From assembly GCF_002287235.1 (NCBI RefSeq), contig NZ_LMVP01000157.1, positions 1-42,716 of the forward strand: DNA of 42,716 nucleotides, in the 5' to 3' direction. Source of the stretch: Methanosarcina spelaei (GTDB lineage Archaea > Halobacteriota > Methanosarcinia > Methanosarcinales > Methanosarcinaceae). The translations under genes and the position numbers were made by a program. Numbering within the stretch: the stretch's first letter is position 1; every line of letters starts with the position of its first letter. The notes beneath the pieces are model-generated. The model was not told the DNA's origin, made no database searches, and was given only the letters and a program-made list of their open reading frames with translations. Below, one piece after another: positions 7,661 to 16,433 of the stretch.

Positions 7661-8860
7661 ATGCTGTACAGAAAAGTTCCGAAGAATGGAGACGAGCTTT
7701 CGATACTTGGATTCGGATGCATGCGCCTTCCATTGAAAGAAGACGGCAGTATAGATGAAGAAAGAGCCACCAAGCAGGTACGCTATGCAATTGACCATGG
7801 AGTAAACTATATTGATACTGCATGGCCCTATCACATGGAACAGAGCGAGCCTTTTTTAGGTAGTGCTCTTGCTGATGGATATCGAAAAAAGGTCAAACTC
7901 GCAACAAAGCTCCCTTCCTGGCTTATAGAGAACCGGGAGGATATGGATAAGTTCTTGAATGTCCAACTGGAGAAACTCAAAACAGACCACGTCGACTATT
8001 ACCTTATCCACGCTCTCGTTGGTGAACTGTGGGACAATATTGAAAAGCTGGGTGTAGCTGATTTCCTTGACAAAGCCAAAGCTGATGGTCTAATAATTAA
8101 CGCAGGTTTTTCCTTCCACGGTTCAGGAGAGGATTTTAATAGGATAGTTGACGCCTATGACTGGGATTTTTGTCAGATACAGTACAACTTCCTTGATGAA
8201 AAAAACCAGGCAGGTACCAGGGGTTTGGAATATGCAGCTTCAAAAGGCCTTGGAGTAATCATTATGGAGCCTCTACGTGGGGGAAACCTCGTAAGTCCAG
8301 TGCCTCCTGCTGTAAAAGAGATATGGGATGAGGCCCCTACTAAGAGGACTCCTGCAGAATGGGCTCTTCGCTGGGTATGGAACCATCCAGAGGTCACGGT
8401 TGTCCTCTCCGGAATGAATGAGGAAACACATATTAAAGAGAACCTGAAGGTTGCAGGCGAGGCTTACCCGAATTCTCTGGCTGAAGCTGAACTGCAGCTA
8501 ATAAGGAAAGTAGAGCAGAGGTACCGTGAACTGATGAAAGTAGGCTGTACAGGCTGCAGATACTGTATGCCCTGCCCGGCAGGAGTGGACATTCCGTTAT
8601 GTTTCGAAACGTACAACAACCTGTACATGTCCAACAATGCAGGCGATGCAAATTTCATGTATGCTGCAAGGCTGGGTGGTATTCTAGGCGGAGAAACCGG
8701 ATTTGCATCCCAGTGCGCAAAATGTGGAAAATGCCTTGAGAAATGTCCCCAGCACCTTGATATCCCAACAATTCTCGAGTCCGTTGTAGAAGAACTTGAA
8801 GGATCTGATCTGGAGGAGAGAGTTGCCATGGCAAAGCAGCTGTTCAAGAAGCAAACATAA
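7661..8860 (+). CDS. Aldo/keto reductase with C-terminal [4Fe-4S] domain
   Basis: A 399-residue fusion. Residues 1-280 are an aldo/keto reductase barrel with the catalytic set Asp52 and Tyr57 (NYIDTAWPYH), Lys83 (LATKLP) and His117 (YYLIHAL). The C-terminal 110 residues are ferredoxin-like with two cysteine groups, CTGCRYCMPCP (about 294-304) and CAKCGKCLEKCP. This is the COG1453 type of predicted oxidoreductase, thought to pass electrons between NAD(P)H- or carbonyl-linked chemistry and ferredoxin; the substrate is unknown. A clear AGGAG precedes the ATG. The gene follows the TetR regulator by 73 bp and carries the shared operator, so expression is probably induced when that repressor is released. 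A long 3' hairpin follows. Confidence 0.92.
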   Translation: MLYRKVPKNGDELSILGFGCMRLPLKEDGSIDEERATKQVRYAIDHGVNYIDTAWPYHMEQSEPFLGSALADGYRKKVKLATKLPSWLIENREDMDKFLNVQLEKLKTDHVDYYLIHALVGELWDNIEKLGVADFLDKAKADGLIINAGFSFHGSGEDFNRIVDAYDWDFCQIQYNFLDEKNQAGTRGLEYAASKGLGVIIMEPLRGGNLVSPVPPAVKEIWDEAPTKRTPAEWALRWVWNHPEVTVVLSGMNEETHIKENLKVAGEAYPNSLAEAELQLIRKVEQRYRELMKVGCTGCRYCMPCPAGVDIPLCFETYNNLYMSNNAGDANFMYAARLGGILGGETGFASQCAKCGKCLEKCPQHLDIPTILESVVEELEGSDLEERVAMAKQLFKKQT

Positions 8861-8896
8861 AAGAGAAAACAATTCTAAGTGCCAGAAAAGCAAAAT

Positions 8897-8944
8897 GAAG
8901 ATATTGTTCAGGCTGACTTCATTGAAAGATTAAACAGTATCTTC
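8897..8944 (+). terminator. Hairpin after the aldo/keto reductase gene
   Basis: GAAGATATTGTT (8897-8908) pairs with AACAGTATCTTC (8933-8944), 11 of 12 positions, followed by GTTTTCC. It lies 37 bases past the stop codon and may terminate or stabilise the transcript. In the rest of the gap to larB (8945-9175) I see only AT-rich sequence with a TATA-like GGTATTTAAAC near 9120. Confidence 0.45.
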
Positions 8945-9175
8945 GTTTTCCGATGCTTATCTTTATGTTCAGTTAACTATACTCATCCAGAGTTAGAATT
9001 TTGAATTTTTACCTCAAATTGCAAAGCAATAACTCAAATAATTCAGGAAATCAAGCTTGTGTGAGTATAGCGCAAAACTCTAAAGAGCCTCCAGATGAAT
9101 AAATTGCTATCTAAAATTTGGTATTTAAACTGGTTATTGCTAAAGCACTCAATTCTTCTAGGTGAAGGTTAATAC

Positions 9176-9982
9176 ATGGATCTTACTGACATACTTAAAG
9201 CTGTCAAAGACGGAAAAATGGATGTTGAGACTGCGGAGCAGAAGGCTCGGAGCCTGGGGTTTGTTTCTTATATGGATATAGCAAAACTTGATTCTCACAG
9301 AAAAAGCAGAACCGGAGTAATCGAGGCTATTCTTGCCGATTGTAAAGACCCTGACGACGTGGTAGAAATTGCGAGAATCATGGTTGCAGAGAGCAAAAGA
9401 GCCCTTATTACACGAGTTTCGTCAGGGCATCTGGAAGCCTTAAAGCAGGCTTTTGACCAGGATAAACTTGAGTGGAGCAGCAGAGCCCGCACCGTTGTTG
9501 TCCATGATGGCACACCTGCACCCAGAACCGGTGGTGTCGTAGGGTTTGTTTCAGCAGGCACGGCAGATATCCCAGCTGCGGAAGAAGCCAGGGTTGTAGC
9601 TTCAGAAATGGGGTGTGAGACTGTTGCGGTTTATGATGTGGGGGTTGCAGGAATCCACAGACTTATCCCGGCAATGGACAAACTGAAAGCTATGAAACCC
9701 GGAGCAATCGTGGTTGCAGCCGGAAGGGAAGGAACGCTTCCAACGATAGTTTCGGGATTAGTTGACGTACCTGTAATCGGGCTTCCGGTTTCGACAGGCT
9801 ACGGAGCAGGTGGAAGAGGAGAGGCTGCCCTGCTAGCAATGCTCCAATCCTGTTCGACACTTGCAGTTGTGAATATTGATGCAGGCTTTGTTGCGGGAGC
9901 ATATGCAGCCAGAATTGCAAACATGATTGCAGCTGCCTACACACATGGCAAAGAAGACAGAACAGGCCAAGAGGGAGAGTAG
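9176..9982 (+). CDS. larB: LarB, nickel-pincer nucleotide biosynthesis carboxylase
   Basis: A 268-residue protein of the LarB family (AIR-carboxylase/PurE-like fold). LarB carboxylates the pyridine ring of nicotinic acid adenine dinucleotide and releases AMP, giving pyridinium-3,5-biscarboxylic acid mononucleotide, the first step to the Ni-pincer cofactor. The helical N-terminal part has the typical DLTDILKAVKDGKMDVETAE and FVSYMDIAKLDSHRKSRTG. The PurE-like core shows GFVSAGTADIPAAEEARVVA, VYDVGVAGIHRLIP, VVAAGREGTLPTIVSGL and PVSTGYGAGGRGEAALL. Length (about 250-270) is normal. An AGGTGAAGG ribosome site precedes the ATG. larC follows after 133 bp of minisatellite; no larE or larA is in the window. 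Confidence 0.95.
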   Translation: MDLTDILKAVKDGKMDVETAEQKARSLGFVSYMDIAKLDSHRKSRTGVIEAILADCKDPDDVVEIARIMVAESKRALITRVSSGHLEALKQAFDQDKLEWSSRARTVVVHDGTPAPRTGGVVGFVSAGTADIPAAEEARVVASEMGCETVAVYDVGVAGIHRLIPAMDKLKAMKPGAIVVAAGREGTLPTIVSGLVDVPVIGLPVSTGYGAGGRGEAALLAMLQSCSTLAVVNIDAGFVAGAYAARIANMIAAAYTHGKEDRTGQEGE

Positions 9983-9998
9983 CAAGGTAATAAAAAGG

Positions 9999-10075
9999 GA
10001 ATAGAAAGAGAATAGAAAGAGAATAGAAAGAGAATAGAAAGAGAATAGAAAGAGAACAGGAAGAGAATAGAAAGG
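9999..10075. repeat. 11-bp minisatellite between larB and larC
   Basis: Seven near-perfect tandem copies of GAATAGAAAGA fill most of the larB-larC gap; the sixth copy reads GAACAGGAAGA. The array is purine-only on the plus strand apart from single T and C positions, so the larBC transcript would carry a long unstructured purine-rich linker ending near the larC start. Confidence 0.9.
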
Positions 10076-10115
10076 AAAAGAAAATGTAAAAAATCGAAAA
10101 TCAGGAAAGAATCTT

Positions 10116-11306
10116 ATGAAGGCACTTGTATTCAACCCTTTTTCAGGGGCAGCAGGAGATATGATCCTTGGGTGCACTCTTGATCTCGGGGCTGACCGAA
10201 AAACGGTTAAAGAATTGATAGAAGCTTCTGTTGACGTATCAGTGGATATAAGAGAAGTTATGAAAAAGGGAATAAAAGCCCTTGATGTCCGAATAAACGT
10301 ACCTGAAAAAGAGCCAGTCCACACATACCCTGAACTCATAGATATAGTAAAAGCTGCAAAACTGCCCCCCAATGTGGAAGCAAGTACCCTTGATATTTTT
10401 TCAAAGCTTGCTGAGGCTGAAGCTTCGGTTCACGGGCAGCCTGATCTTGAGAAACTTCACTTCCATGAAGTGGGGCAGAGTGATGCGCTTGCCGATATAA
10501 TCGGCTCTTCGGCAGCTATCCATTCCCTTAACTGTGAATCTATTTACTGCACTCCTATAAACGTAGGCAGTGGAACAATTAAATGCGCACATGGAATTCT
10601 GCCTGTGCCAGCACCTGCAACTCTTGAGCTTCTCAGGAAAGGAAAATTCTATTTTAGGGGAGGGATTGAGCAAAAGGAACTTCTTACTCCGACAGGAGCT
10701 GCAGTTCTTGCTCACTTTACAAGACCCCTGGAAGCTTTTCCTCAGGGCAGGGTAATTTCAATAGGGTACGGAGCAGGGGATTCCGAGCTTGCAGGGCCTA
10801 ACGTGCTTCAGGGAATATTAACCGAACTTGATTCCTGCCTGATTCCGGATATAATAGAAGTTCTCGAAACGAATGCCGATGACGTGAGCGGAGAGGTCCT
10901 GGGGAACCTGTTCGAAGAACTGCTCGCTATGGGAGCAAGAGATGTTGCAATTCTCCCGGCAACAATGAAAAAAGGCCGTCCAGCTCATGTTATTAAGGTC
11001 ATTGCAAAGCCTGAAGACACTGCAAAGCTCGCCCGGAAAATCATTATCGAAACAGGATCCCTTGGAGTTAGAGTTATTCCTACCCGGCACAGGTTGATGG
11101 CTGCCAGGCGAATAGAATTGGTTAAGTTTGAGATAGAAGGGCAGACATATGAATCTGCGGTCAAGATTGCCAGGGACTCTGAGGGAATTCTGCTCAACAT
11201 CTCTGCTGAGTTCGAGGACTGCAAAAAAATCGCAAAAACAACCGGTACCCCTGTAAAAGAGATTATGAGAAAGGTAGAGGAAGCTGGAAGAAAACTATTT
11301 TTATAA
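10116..11306 (+). CDS. larC: LarC, nickel insertion protein of the pincer cofactor
   Basis: A 396-residue full-length LarC (formerly DUF111). LarC inserts nickel into the dithio-pyridinium nucleotide in a CTP-dependent reaction. The N-terminal signature NPFSGAAGDMILGCTLDLGA and the HFHEVGQSDALADIIGSSAA block with its His-rich stretch are present, as are GSGTIKCAHGILPVPAPATLELL and ELLTPTGAAVLAHF. The C-terminal LarC2 part starts near residue 245 (VLETNADDVSGEVLGNLFEE) and includes PATMKKGRPAHVIKV. Both halves are in one frame here, so no frameshift like that in Lactobacillus is needed. It follows larB and probably belongs to the same transcript. A second, stand-alone copy of the C-terminal domain lies at 6198-6788. 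Confidence 0.95.
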   Translation: MKALVFNPFSGAAGDMILGCTLDLGADRKTVKELIEASVDVSVDIREVMKKGIKALDVRINVPEKEPVHTYPELIDIVKAAKLPPNVEASTLDIFSKLAEAEASVHGQPDLEKLHFHEVGQSDALADIIGSSAAIHSLNCESIYCTPINVGSGTIKCAHGILPVPAPATLELLRKGKFYFRGGIEQKELLTPTGAAVLAHFTRPLEAFPQGRVISIGYGAGDSELAGPNVLQGILTELDSCLIPDIIEVLETNADDVSGEVLGNLFEELLAMGARDVAILPATMKKGRPAHVIKVIAKPEDTAKLARKIIIETGSLGVRVIPTRHRLMAARRIELVKFEIEGQTYESAVKIARDSEGILLNISAEFEDCKKIAKTTGTPVKEIMRKVEEAGRKLFL

Positions 11307-11473
11307 GATTTTCAAAAGGTCTGAAGTAAATAAAAAATAAAGACTAATAGATTTGAATAGATTTAAAATGAGTAACGAAGCTGAAAAATAGAGCTGAAAA
11401 GTAAAGTAGAAAGCAAAAGCCTTAAACTGTTAAGCTTTCACTTTCATTCTATTTTGCTTGTAAGCCATCCAGA

Positions 11474-12502
11474 TTAAAGTTTGCCCATAGAATGCAGGAG
11501 TTCCGCGTTCAATACGCTTGCTCCGGCTGCTCCACGAATAGTGTTATGTCCCATTGCAATGTAGCGGATTCCTTCTCTTATACGGCCTACTGAAACGCTC
11601 ATGCCTTTTCCCATATTGCGGTCAAGGCGCGGCTGAGGCCTGTCGATTTCGTCTCTTACTATTAAAGACTTTGCAGGTTCGGAAGGAAGTTCTTTCAGCC
11701 CTGGGTTAAAGTTCAGGAAAGCTTTCCTTACCTCTTCAGGCGTCGGTTTATCTCTCATTCCGGCCCAGATGGCTTCGGTATGCCCGTCTGTTACAGGAAC
11801 CCTGTGGCAGGAAGCACTGACTCTCATATCTGCAGGCACGATTTCAGAGCCATTGAACTCTCCGAGCAGTTTTAAAGTTTCAGTTTCCATCTTCTGTTCT
11901 TCGCTTCCTATGTACGGAATTATATTGTCATAAATTGCCATTGCGGCAACTCCGGAAAAACCTGCACCTGAGATCGCCTGCATTGTGGCCACCTGTATGG
12001 TTTCGAGCCCAAACTGCATAAGGGGCTTTAAGGTAACGGTCATGACAATCGTGGAGCAATTAGGATTTGTAATAATATATCCGTCCCATCCCCTTGCATC
12101 CTGCTGGACTTCAAGAAGCCCGAGATGTTCCGGATTTACTTCAGGAATCACAAGAGGTATGTCCTTTTCCATCCTGTAAGATGAGGCATTGCTTGCCACT
12201 GCAAATCCGGCTTTTGCAAATTCGGGTTCCACTGTCAGGGCAAGGTCTGCAGGAAGTGCCGAGAACACTACGTCCGCATCTACGGCTTTTGGATCCACCG
12301 GAACAACTTTAATATCTTTAACGCTTTCCGGCATTGCTGTATCTAATCTCCAGCCTGCGGCTTCTTTATATGTTTTGCCGGCGCTTCTCTCGGATGCTGC
12401 AAGGGCTGTAATCTCAAACCAGGGGTGGTTTGCAAGTGCTTCTACAAATCTCTGCCCAACAGCGCCTGTGGCGCCTAAAATACCCGCTTTAATTGCTACC
12501 AT
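11474..12502 (-). CDS. asd: Aspartate-semialdehyde dehydrogenase
   Basis: A 342-residue protein of the archaeal/fungal ASADH type. It reduces L-aspartyl-phosphate to L-aspartate 4-semialdehyde with NADPH, leading to Thr, Met and Lys, and in methanogens also to the aromatic precursor made by ADH synthase. The Rossmann loop [17 protein letters not shown] is at residues 8-24, the catalytic cysteine is in [11 protein letters not shown] (about Cys149), and the active-site His is in [16 protein letters not shown] strong GGAGG lies 9 bases before the ATG. Upstream, and so in its leader or promoter region, lies a 14-copy 13-bp minisatellite. The partner ADH synthase is encoded at 18827-19633. Confidence 0.96.
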   Translation of the reverse strand: MVAIKAGILGATGAVGQRFVEALANHPWFEITALAASERSAGKTYKEAAGWRLDTAMPESVKDIKVVPVDPKAVDADVVFSALPADLALTVEPEFAKAGFAVASNASSYRMEKDIPLVIPEVNPEHLGLLEVQQDARGWDGYIITNPNCSTIVMTVTLKPLMQFGLETIQVATMQAISGAGFSGVAAMAIYDNIIPYIGSEEQKMETETLKLLGEFNGSEIVPADMRVSASCHRVPVTDGHTEAIWAGMRDKPTPEEVRKAFLNFNPGLKELPSEPAKSLIVRDEIDRPQPRLDRNMGKGMSVSVGRIREGIRYIAMGHNTIRGAAGASVLNAELLHSMGKL

Positions 12503-12529
12503 TTAAAAGCTACCTCCGGAAAGATAAGA

Positions 12530-12709
12530 GTCATTGATAAGACTGATTGATAAAGCTCATTGATAAAACTGATTGATAAAGCTCATTGATAAAACTGATT
12601 GATAAAACTGATTGATAAAGCTCATTGATAAAGCTCATTGATAAAGCTCATTGATAAAGCTCATTGATAAAACTGATTGATAAAACTGATTGATAAAACT
12701 GATTGATAA
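12530..12709. repeat. 13-bp minisatellite, two interspersed variants
   Basis: Fourteen tandem copies of [A/G]CT[G/C]ATTGATAAA fill the gap between the ferredoxin gene and asd. Two variants alternate in blocks, GCTCATTGATAAA and ACTGATTGATAAA, which suggests both single-unit and multi-unit duplications. A short A/G run (AAAGAAAAAG) follows. The array lies just upstream of asd on the minus strand. Confidence 0.92.
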
Positions 12710-12772
12710 AAAAGAAAAAGAAAAAGAAAAAGAAAAATTGGAATAAGTAGGTTATTCCAATTAGTTATCGTT

Positions 12773-12955
12773 TTACTCTTCTACTTTAATTGCCTGGTTC
12801 GGGCATGCTTCCTCACATGCACCGCACTCTACGCACTCGTCATTGTCGACTACTGCGATTCCCTTCTCTTCATCAAGAGCGATTGCATCATTGGGGCATT
12901 CATCGACACAGCTTCCACATCCGGAACATTCATCTGCATTAACTATTGCTGGCAT
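12773..12955 (-). CDS. 2[4Fe-4S] ferredoxin
   Basis: A 60-residue clostridial-type ferredoxin, an electron carrier of the cytoplasm. Both cluster motifs are complete: [12 protein letters not shown] (residues 9-20) and [12 protein letters not shown] (about 41-52), with the pseudo-twofold repeat ending [11 protein letters not shown] and NQAIKVEE. The protein is acidic, as usual. GGAG lies about 10 bases before the ATG. It stands between asd and the small winged-helix protein on the same strand, each separated by gaps above 170 bp, so it is probably transcribed on its own. A close paralogue is encoded at 36634-36813. Confidence 0.95.
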   Translation of the reverse strand: MPAIVNADECSGCGSCVDECPNDAIALDEEKGIAVVDNDECVECGACEEACPNQAIKVEE

Positions 12956-13191
12956 ATTTATTCACACTCCTTTTTGATTGCTCGATATATACCTGGAAAT
13001 TAAATAGGGCGTTTTGAAACTTCCATAGGATATCGAAAAGTTTGGTCATAACGCCATTGACAAGACAAACATAAAAACTTATCGCTTTTTAGCAAAAGGA
13101 AGCTTCTAAAATCAGGATGGAGTTAACCATCCAACAACTAGAAAATCACATTGAAAGTTGCAAAATAAAGGGAAAATTGAAAAAAGCTTAT

Positions 13192-13500
13192 TTAACACAC
13201 TGAATCGTGCATGGCAATTCCAACATCAGTCAGGCGATACATTCCTTCTTCGAGTTTCAGAAAGCCTTCTTTTAACAGGAAATCCATGTGGAACTTAAAG
13301 AAGAAGTCATTTAATCCGGATTCTTCCTTTAGCTGTTTTTCAGTCTTTCCAAAGATTCCAACAATCCTCAGGAGCTTTCTTCTTGCAGGATTTATGGAAA
13401 CCTTTTCCATCATCATATGTTCCAGTTTGACAGCTTCTCCTTCGGTAGGCTCGCTTTTGTTCTCGAAATAAACATCAAGTTCATCAATTTCCTCGCTCAT
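13192..13500 (-). CDS. Small winged-helix-like protein next to CobW GTPase
   Basis: A 102-residue protein with an acidic N-terminus (MSEEIDELDVYFENKSEPTE) followed by what looks like a winged helix: RRKLLRIVGIFGKTEKQLKE, SGLNDFFFKFHMDFLLKEGF and LKLEEGMYRLTDVGIAMHDS. The last block has the wing pattern seen in archaeal ArsR/MarR-like proteins. No metal-binding cysteine pairs are present apart from a C-terminal Cys. The gene lies 231 bp downstream of the CobW-type GTPase gene on the same strand. A DNA-binding or protein-docking role is inferred; I do not recognise a named family. Confidence 0.7.
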   Translation of the reverse strand: MSEEIDELDVYFENKSEPTEGEAVKLEHMMMEKVSINPARRKLLRIVGIFGKTEKQLKEESGLNDFFFKFHMDFLLKEGFLKLEEGMYRLTDVGIAMHDSVC

Positions 13501-13611
13501 ATTAATACTCCTTTAGTTTTTTGTATTTATCGAAATCAACCTTTTTTTAAATAGTTTCAACAGGGATGAGTGTGATTACAAACCTCTAAATTGAGTAGTG
13601 GGTTCCTACCG

Positions 13612-13722
13612 TAGCTTTAAGTTCAGTTGTAAGTTTAGCTTGAAATTAACTTTGAGTTCAGCCTTAAGTTCAGATTTAAATTAACTTTGAGTTCAGATTT
13701 AAATTAGCTGTAAGTTAAGTCT
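13612..13722. repeat. Degenerate tandem repeat of TTAAGTTCAGATTTAAATTA type
   Basis: The word AACTTTGAGTTCAG(A/C) followed by TTAA occurs several times with variants (TTTAAGTTCAGTTGTAAG, CCTTAAGTTCAGATTTAAA). The array is an older, decayed minisatellite at the 3' end of the CobW GTPase gene. Confidence 0.6.
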
Positions 13723-13731
13723 GACCTATTT

Positions 13732-14832
13732 TCAATCGTCTTTCCTGTATATATTAACCTTGCATATTTGCTCATGTGCATGTTCACCATGACTCTCAGA
13801 GTGAGCATCAGTATCATGCTCATGAACTTCCTTTTTAAAGATAAAACCTGATTTCCCGAGATTTCCTTCAAGAGTGCTTTCAATTATCTCTATGAGTTTA
13901 GATTTTGGGACCTTTGTAACTGCAGAAAGCAGTCTGAGTTCTGTTTTCTTACCTTCCAAGTTAGGGAGAAATTCTACTTGAGGCACTTCTTTAGAGGAGG
14001 TTACACTACCCTTAACTGCAGACTCTGGAAGTTTCATGGAAAGCTTTACATGCCCTACAAACTCAGGGTTAATTTTCCGAATCATGTCCTGAATGGTCTG
14101 AAGGTTTTCTTCTACGAAACATGCACTTTCTTCAGGACTGAAATCCTGTGATCCAAGTGTATAGAGAACTGAGTAAGCCGAAACTTCAGAAAGCTCAATG
14201 GAATTTTTCTTTTCCCGGGAAGGCTTTTTAAATCCCGGTACATCGAGAAGTAAAAGCAACTTTTCGAATTGATCATCTTGATGTTTTGCAGAGAATTTGA
14301 GAAGCTGAGCTTCAGGGTTTATATCATAGAGCATTTTCTCAGCAGCCAGGACAGTTTCTACAGGTGTTACATCAATCTTGTTTATGCAGAGAATTTCAGC
14401 ATCTTTTATCTGCGTCTCTATAAACTTCGGGATTTCTTTTGCCTCGGTCCCGAACCGGACAGGGTCTATAAGGGTTACTATTGGGGCAAAAGATAGCTCA
14501 GAGAGTCCCATTGTTTCGATTTCGTCCCGTATCTGACCAGGAAAGGCGATTCCTGTCGGTTCGATAATGACAATGTCAGGCATAAACTCTTCCTCAAGGG
14601 TCTGAAGGGTATACTGCATGCTTATCCTGAGTGTACAGCAAATGCAGCCGCTTGTAAGCTCCTCGGTTACAATGCCAGGCCTTGAAAGAATATCCCCGTC
14701 AAGCCCGATTTCCCCTATTTCGTTTACAATAATTGCAATCTTTTTCCCTGCGTTACTTAGCTGCCTGCTGATTCTCAGTATAGTGGTTGTTTTCCCGCTT
14801 CCAAGAAAACCTCCTATGATCATGACTTTCAT
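13732..14832 (-). CDS. CobW/COG0523-family GTPase with His-rich tail
   Basis: A 366-residue G3E-family P-loop GTPase, a class of metal chaperones for zinc, cobalt or nickel. Walker A is GGFLGSGKTT (residues 7-16). The COG0523 metal motif CxCC is at residues 63-66 (TSGCICCTL), followed by IIEPTG and the guanine motif NKID. The C-terminus carries a His/Glu/Asp-rich metal-binding tail (HEHDTDAHSESHGEHAHEQ). Which metal and which target protein cannot be decided from sequence. In a methanol-using methanogen, candidates are zinc delivery to methyltransferases such as MtaB, or nickel/cobalt handling. It is followed on the same strand by the small winged-helix-like protein. Confidence 0.93.
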   Translation of the reverse strand: MKVMIIGGFLGSGKTTTILRISRQLSNAGKKIAIIVNEIGEIGLDGDILSRPGIVTEELTSGCICCTLRISMQYTLQTLEEEFMPDIVIIEPTGIAFPGQIRDEIETMGLSELSFAPIVTLIDPVRFGTEAKEIPKFIETQIKDAEILCINKIDVTPVETVLAAEKMLYDINPEAQLLKFSAKHQDDQFEKLLLLLDVPGFKKPSREKKNSIELSEVSAYSVLYTLGSQDFSPEESACFVEENLQTIQDMIRKINPEFVGHVKLSMKLPESAVKGSVTSSKEVPQVEFLPNLEGKKTELRLLSAVTKVPKSKLIEIIESTLEGNLGKSGFIFKKEVHEHDTDAHSESHGEHAHEQICKVNIYRKDD

Positions 14833-14943
14833 GTCTCTCTCCTTTTTTCAATAATGAAATTGTTTTTTAGACGGTCGAGAAGTATAATCTATTTTAAGAT
14901 ATATATAAAATTGACAGTGCCACTCGGATCAGCAGAGTAAAGT

Positions 14944-15123
14944 AAGCCTTTTAAAAAAAGGCTTGAGCGAAAACCACTACTAAATATAAAACGTCATGAC
15001 GACGTGATCATAAACCCTTTAAAAAAGGCTTGAGCGAAAACTCCAGTAACGTTTGGGTTTGAAAAACTTATCCCCAAACCCATAGCGTGATCAACCGGCG
15101 TAACGGTTGCGGGTAAACGGTTG
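14944..15123. repeat. Modular intergenic repeat, copy A
   Basis: This block shares four modules with 30244-30495. Module 1 is a hairpin AAGCCTTTT-N-AAAAGGCTT followed by GAGCGAAAA and occurs twice. Module 2 is CACTACTAAATATAAAACGT plus a palindromic CGTCATGACG ending GTGATCA. Module 3 contains AGTAACGTTT, TTTGAAAAACTTATCC and ATAGCGTGATCA. Module 4 is the hairpin CAACCGGCGTAACGGTTG plus GCGGGTAAACGGTTG. Order here is 1-2-1-3-4. No reading frame crosses it. It is a non-coding dispersed element of unknown function. Confidence 0.8.
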
Positions 15124-15574
15124 TAGCTCAATTTGTGGGTCAACAAGGTCAATTTATAGATGAAAAGCTGTTTTTCAATTACTGATGAGGATGAATTTAG
15201 AAAGTTTTAACTTTTCGCCCGGCCGCATCTGGACAACATGTGCCCTGAATCAAGAAGAGTATTCAAGGGGAAATTCAAACAAGATGATCTAAGTAAGTTG
15301 TTTCCATAACAAGGACAGTCAATATGATATCCTACATTCGGCAGCAAGCACATTCCAACATCTAAATATTCTTAATTGTTATTTTTTGTAGGTTAAGTTA
15401 AAAAACAGCATCTTGCGGATTATCTATCTAGCATGATTTGTCTTTTATCTCATATATTATAAATATATATTAATTATGTTATGGTTAACATTTAGTAATT
15501 TTTGATTTAAATTAAATATCAAAAGTTCTAAAAAAAACGATATCAATAGAAAAATTGAATGGATTTTTATGTCG
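15124..15574. other. Non-coding AT-rich stretch
   Basis: Between copy A of the modular repeat and the folded element I see no reading frame with coding character. A more GC-rich island at about 15215-15290 (around TTCGCCCGGCCGCATCTGG) could be debris of an old gene but translates to no recognisable protein. Confidence 0.4.
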
Positions 15575-15591
15575 ACCTGCCGAAAGCAGGT
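15575..15591. other. Small perfect hairpin before the folded element
   Basis: ACCTGC-CGAAA-GCAGGT is a perfect 6-bp stem with a five-base loop, 57 bases upstream of the larger folded element. It could be an independent RNA hairpin or part of a longer transcript. Confidence 0.5.
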
Positions 15592-15648
15592 GATATGTTA
15601 AGTTATTAGAAAGAAGACCAACAATATGATTTTAATATTGAAAAATAG

Positions 15649-15832
15649 ATTGCGTTCTCATCAAAGAACCTGGAAGTTCTGAACGGCTTTAAGAGATTTT
15701 GTTTATGTGGGAAGAGATACTGAGGTACTAGACTCACGGGTTGCGAGTTTTGGTTAATTCTCTTTCCGTTTTATCCCCTTACCTGTGGAGTAGATATTAA
15801 TGAATGGGGTGTTAAAGGGATGAGAACGCAAT
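15649..15832. ncRNA. Putative structured RNA (or folded mobile-element relic)
   Basis: The ends form a perfect 14-bp helix: ATTGCGTTCTCATC (15649-15662) and GATGAGAACGCAAT (15819-15832). Inside, AGAAC-CTGGAA-GTTCT makes a hairpin (15665-15680). AACGG and AAGAGATT (15682-15698) pair with AATTCTCTT and CCGTT (15756-15770), enclosing an ACTC/GAGT hairpin (15732-15748). CCCC (15775-15778) can pair with GGGG (15806-15809). This is a closed multi-branch fold of 184 nt with no coding frame. The strand is undecided because the helices are nearly symmetrical; a weak TATA-like TTTAATATT lies at 15631-15639 on plus. I do not recognise an RNA family. The alternative is a non-autonomous transposable element with 14-bp terminal inverted repeats, although flanking target duplications are not evident. 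Confidence 0.5.
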
Positions 15833-16433
15833 TCATATTATGCGCTTACAGTATATAATATTTTTAGCACAGAATGTTATGCAATTATCTTGATATTAAC
15901 ATATCATTATAATTTCAGTCCATCCTAACAAGTTTATACGACTGTTATAACATTATTTTATGCCTGTATAAGTGGGGCTTCCACACCTTATTTCATCATA
16001 CAAAACTGAGGTATGATTGATAAATCTATGTGAAAGAATGTTTTCCTGGATATATGTGAAAAAATCAGTTTGAAAGAAAAAATGAAGTATCTGTCTAACC
16101 TTAATTTTCAGATTTGAGGGGATAAATTTAAGGCAAAAATTAGGATGAGATTCCCTAGAGCAAGGGTTAAGGTAAGATCTGGAAATTTCTTCTGGTATTG
16201 AATTAGCTAAAAACAATTTAATTTATATCAACAGAATAATTTATATATTCCTTAGTAAAGATGAGAGAAAATAAAGAAGCTGCAGAACTAGATTTATCCT
16301 GGAATCACTTTTTGTCCTGGAATCACTTAGTGATCGGTCTCTTGTATTAATTTTACGGTCACTTAGTAGTCGCTTGATAATTACTTTTAAAATACCTTGT
16401 GGTCACGTTATAATCACACTCAGGAGCATTTGC

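Noticed and set aside
9833-10372. A 179-codon minus-strand frame across the larB-larC gap
   Set aside because: It is antisense to larB, the 11-bp repeat and larC; its FYSLPVLFLFSF-like repetition is just the translated minisatellite.
15953-16216. An 87-codon minus-strand frame in the gap before the radical SAM gene
   Set aside because: No ribosome site, no domain character, and a composition like random AT-rich DNA.
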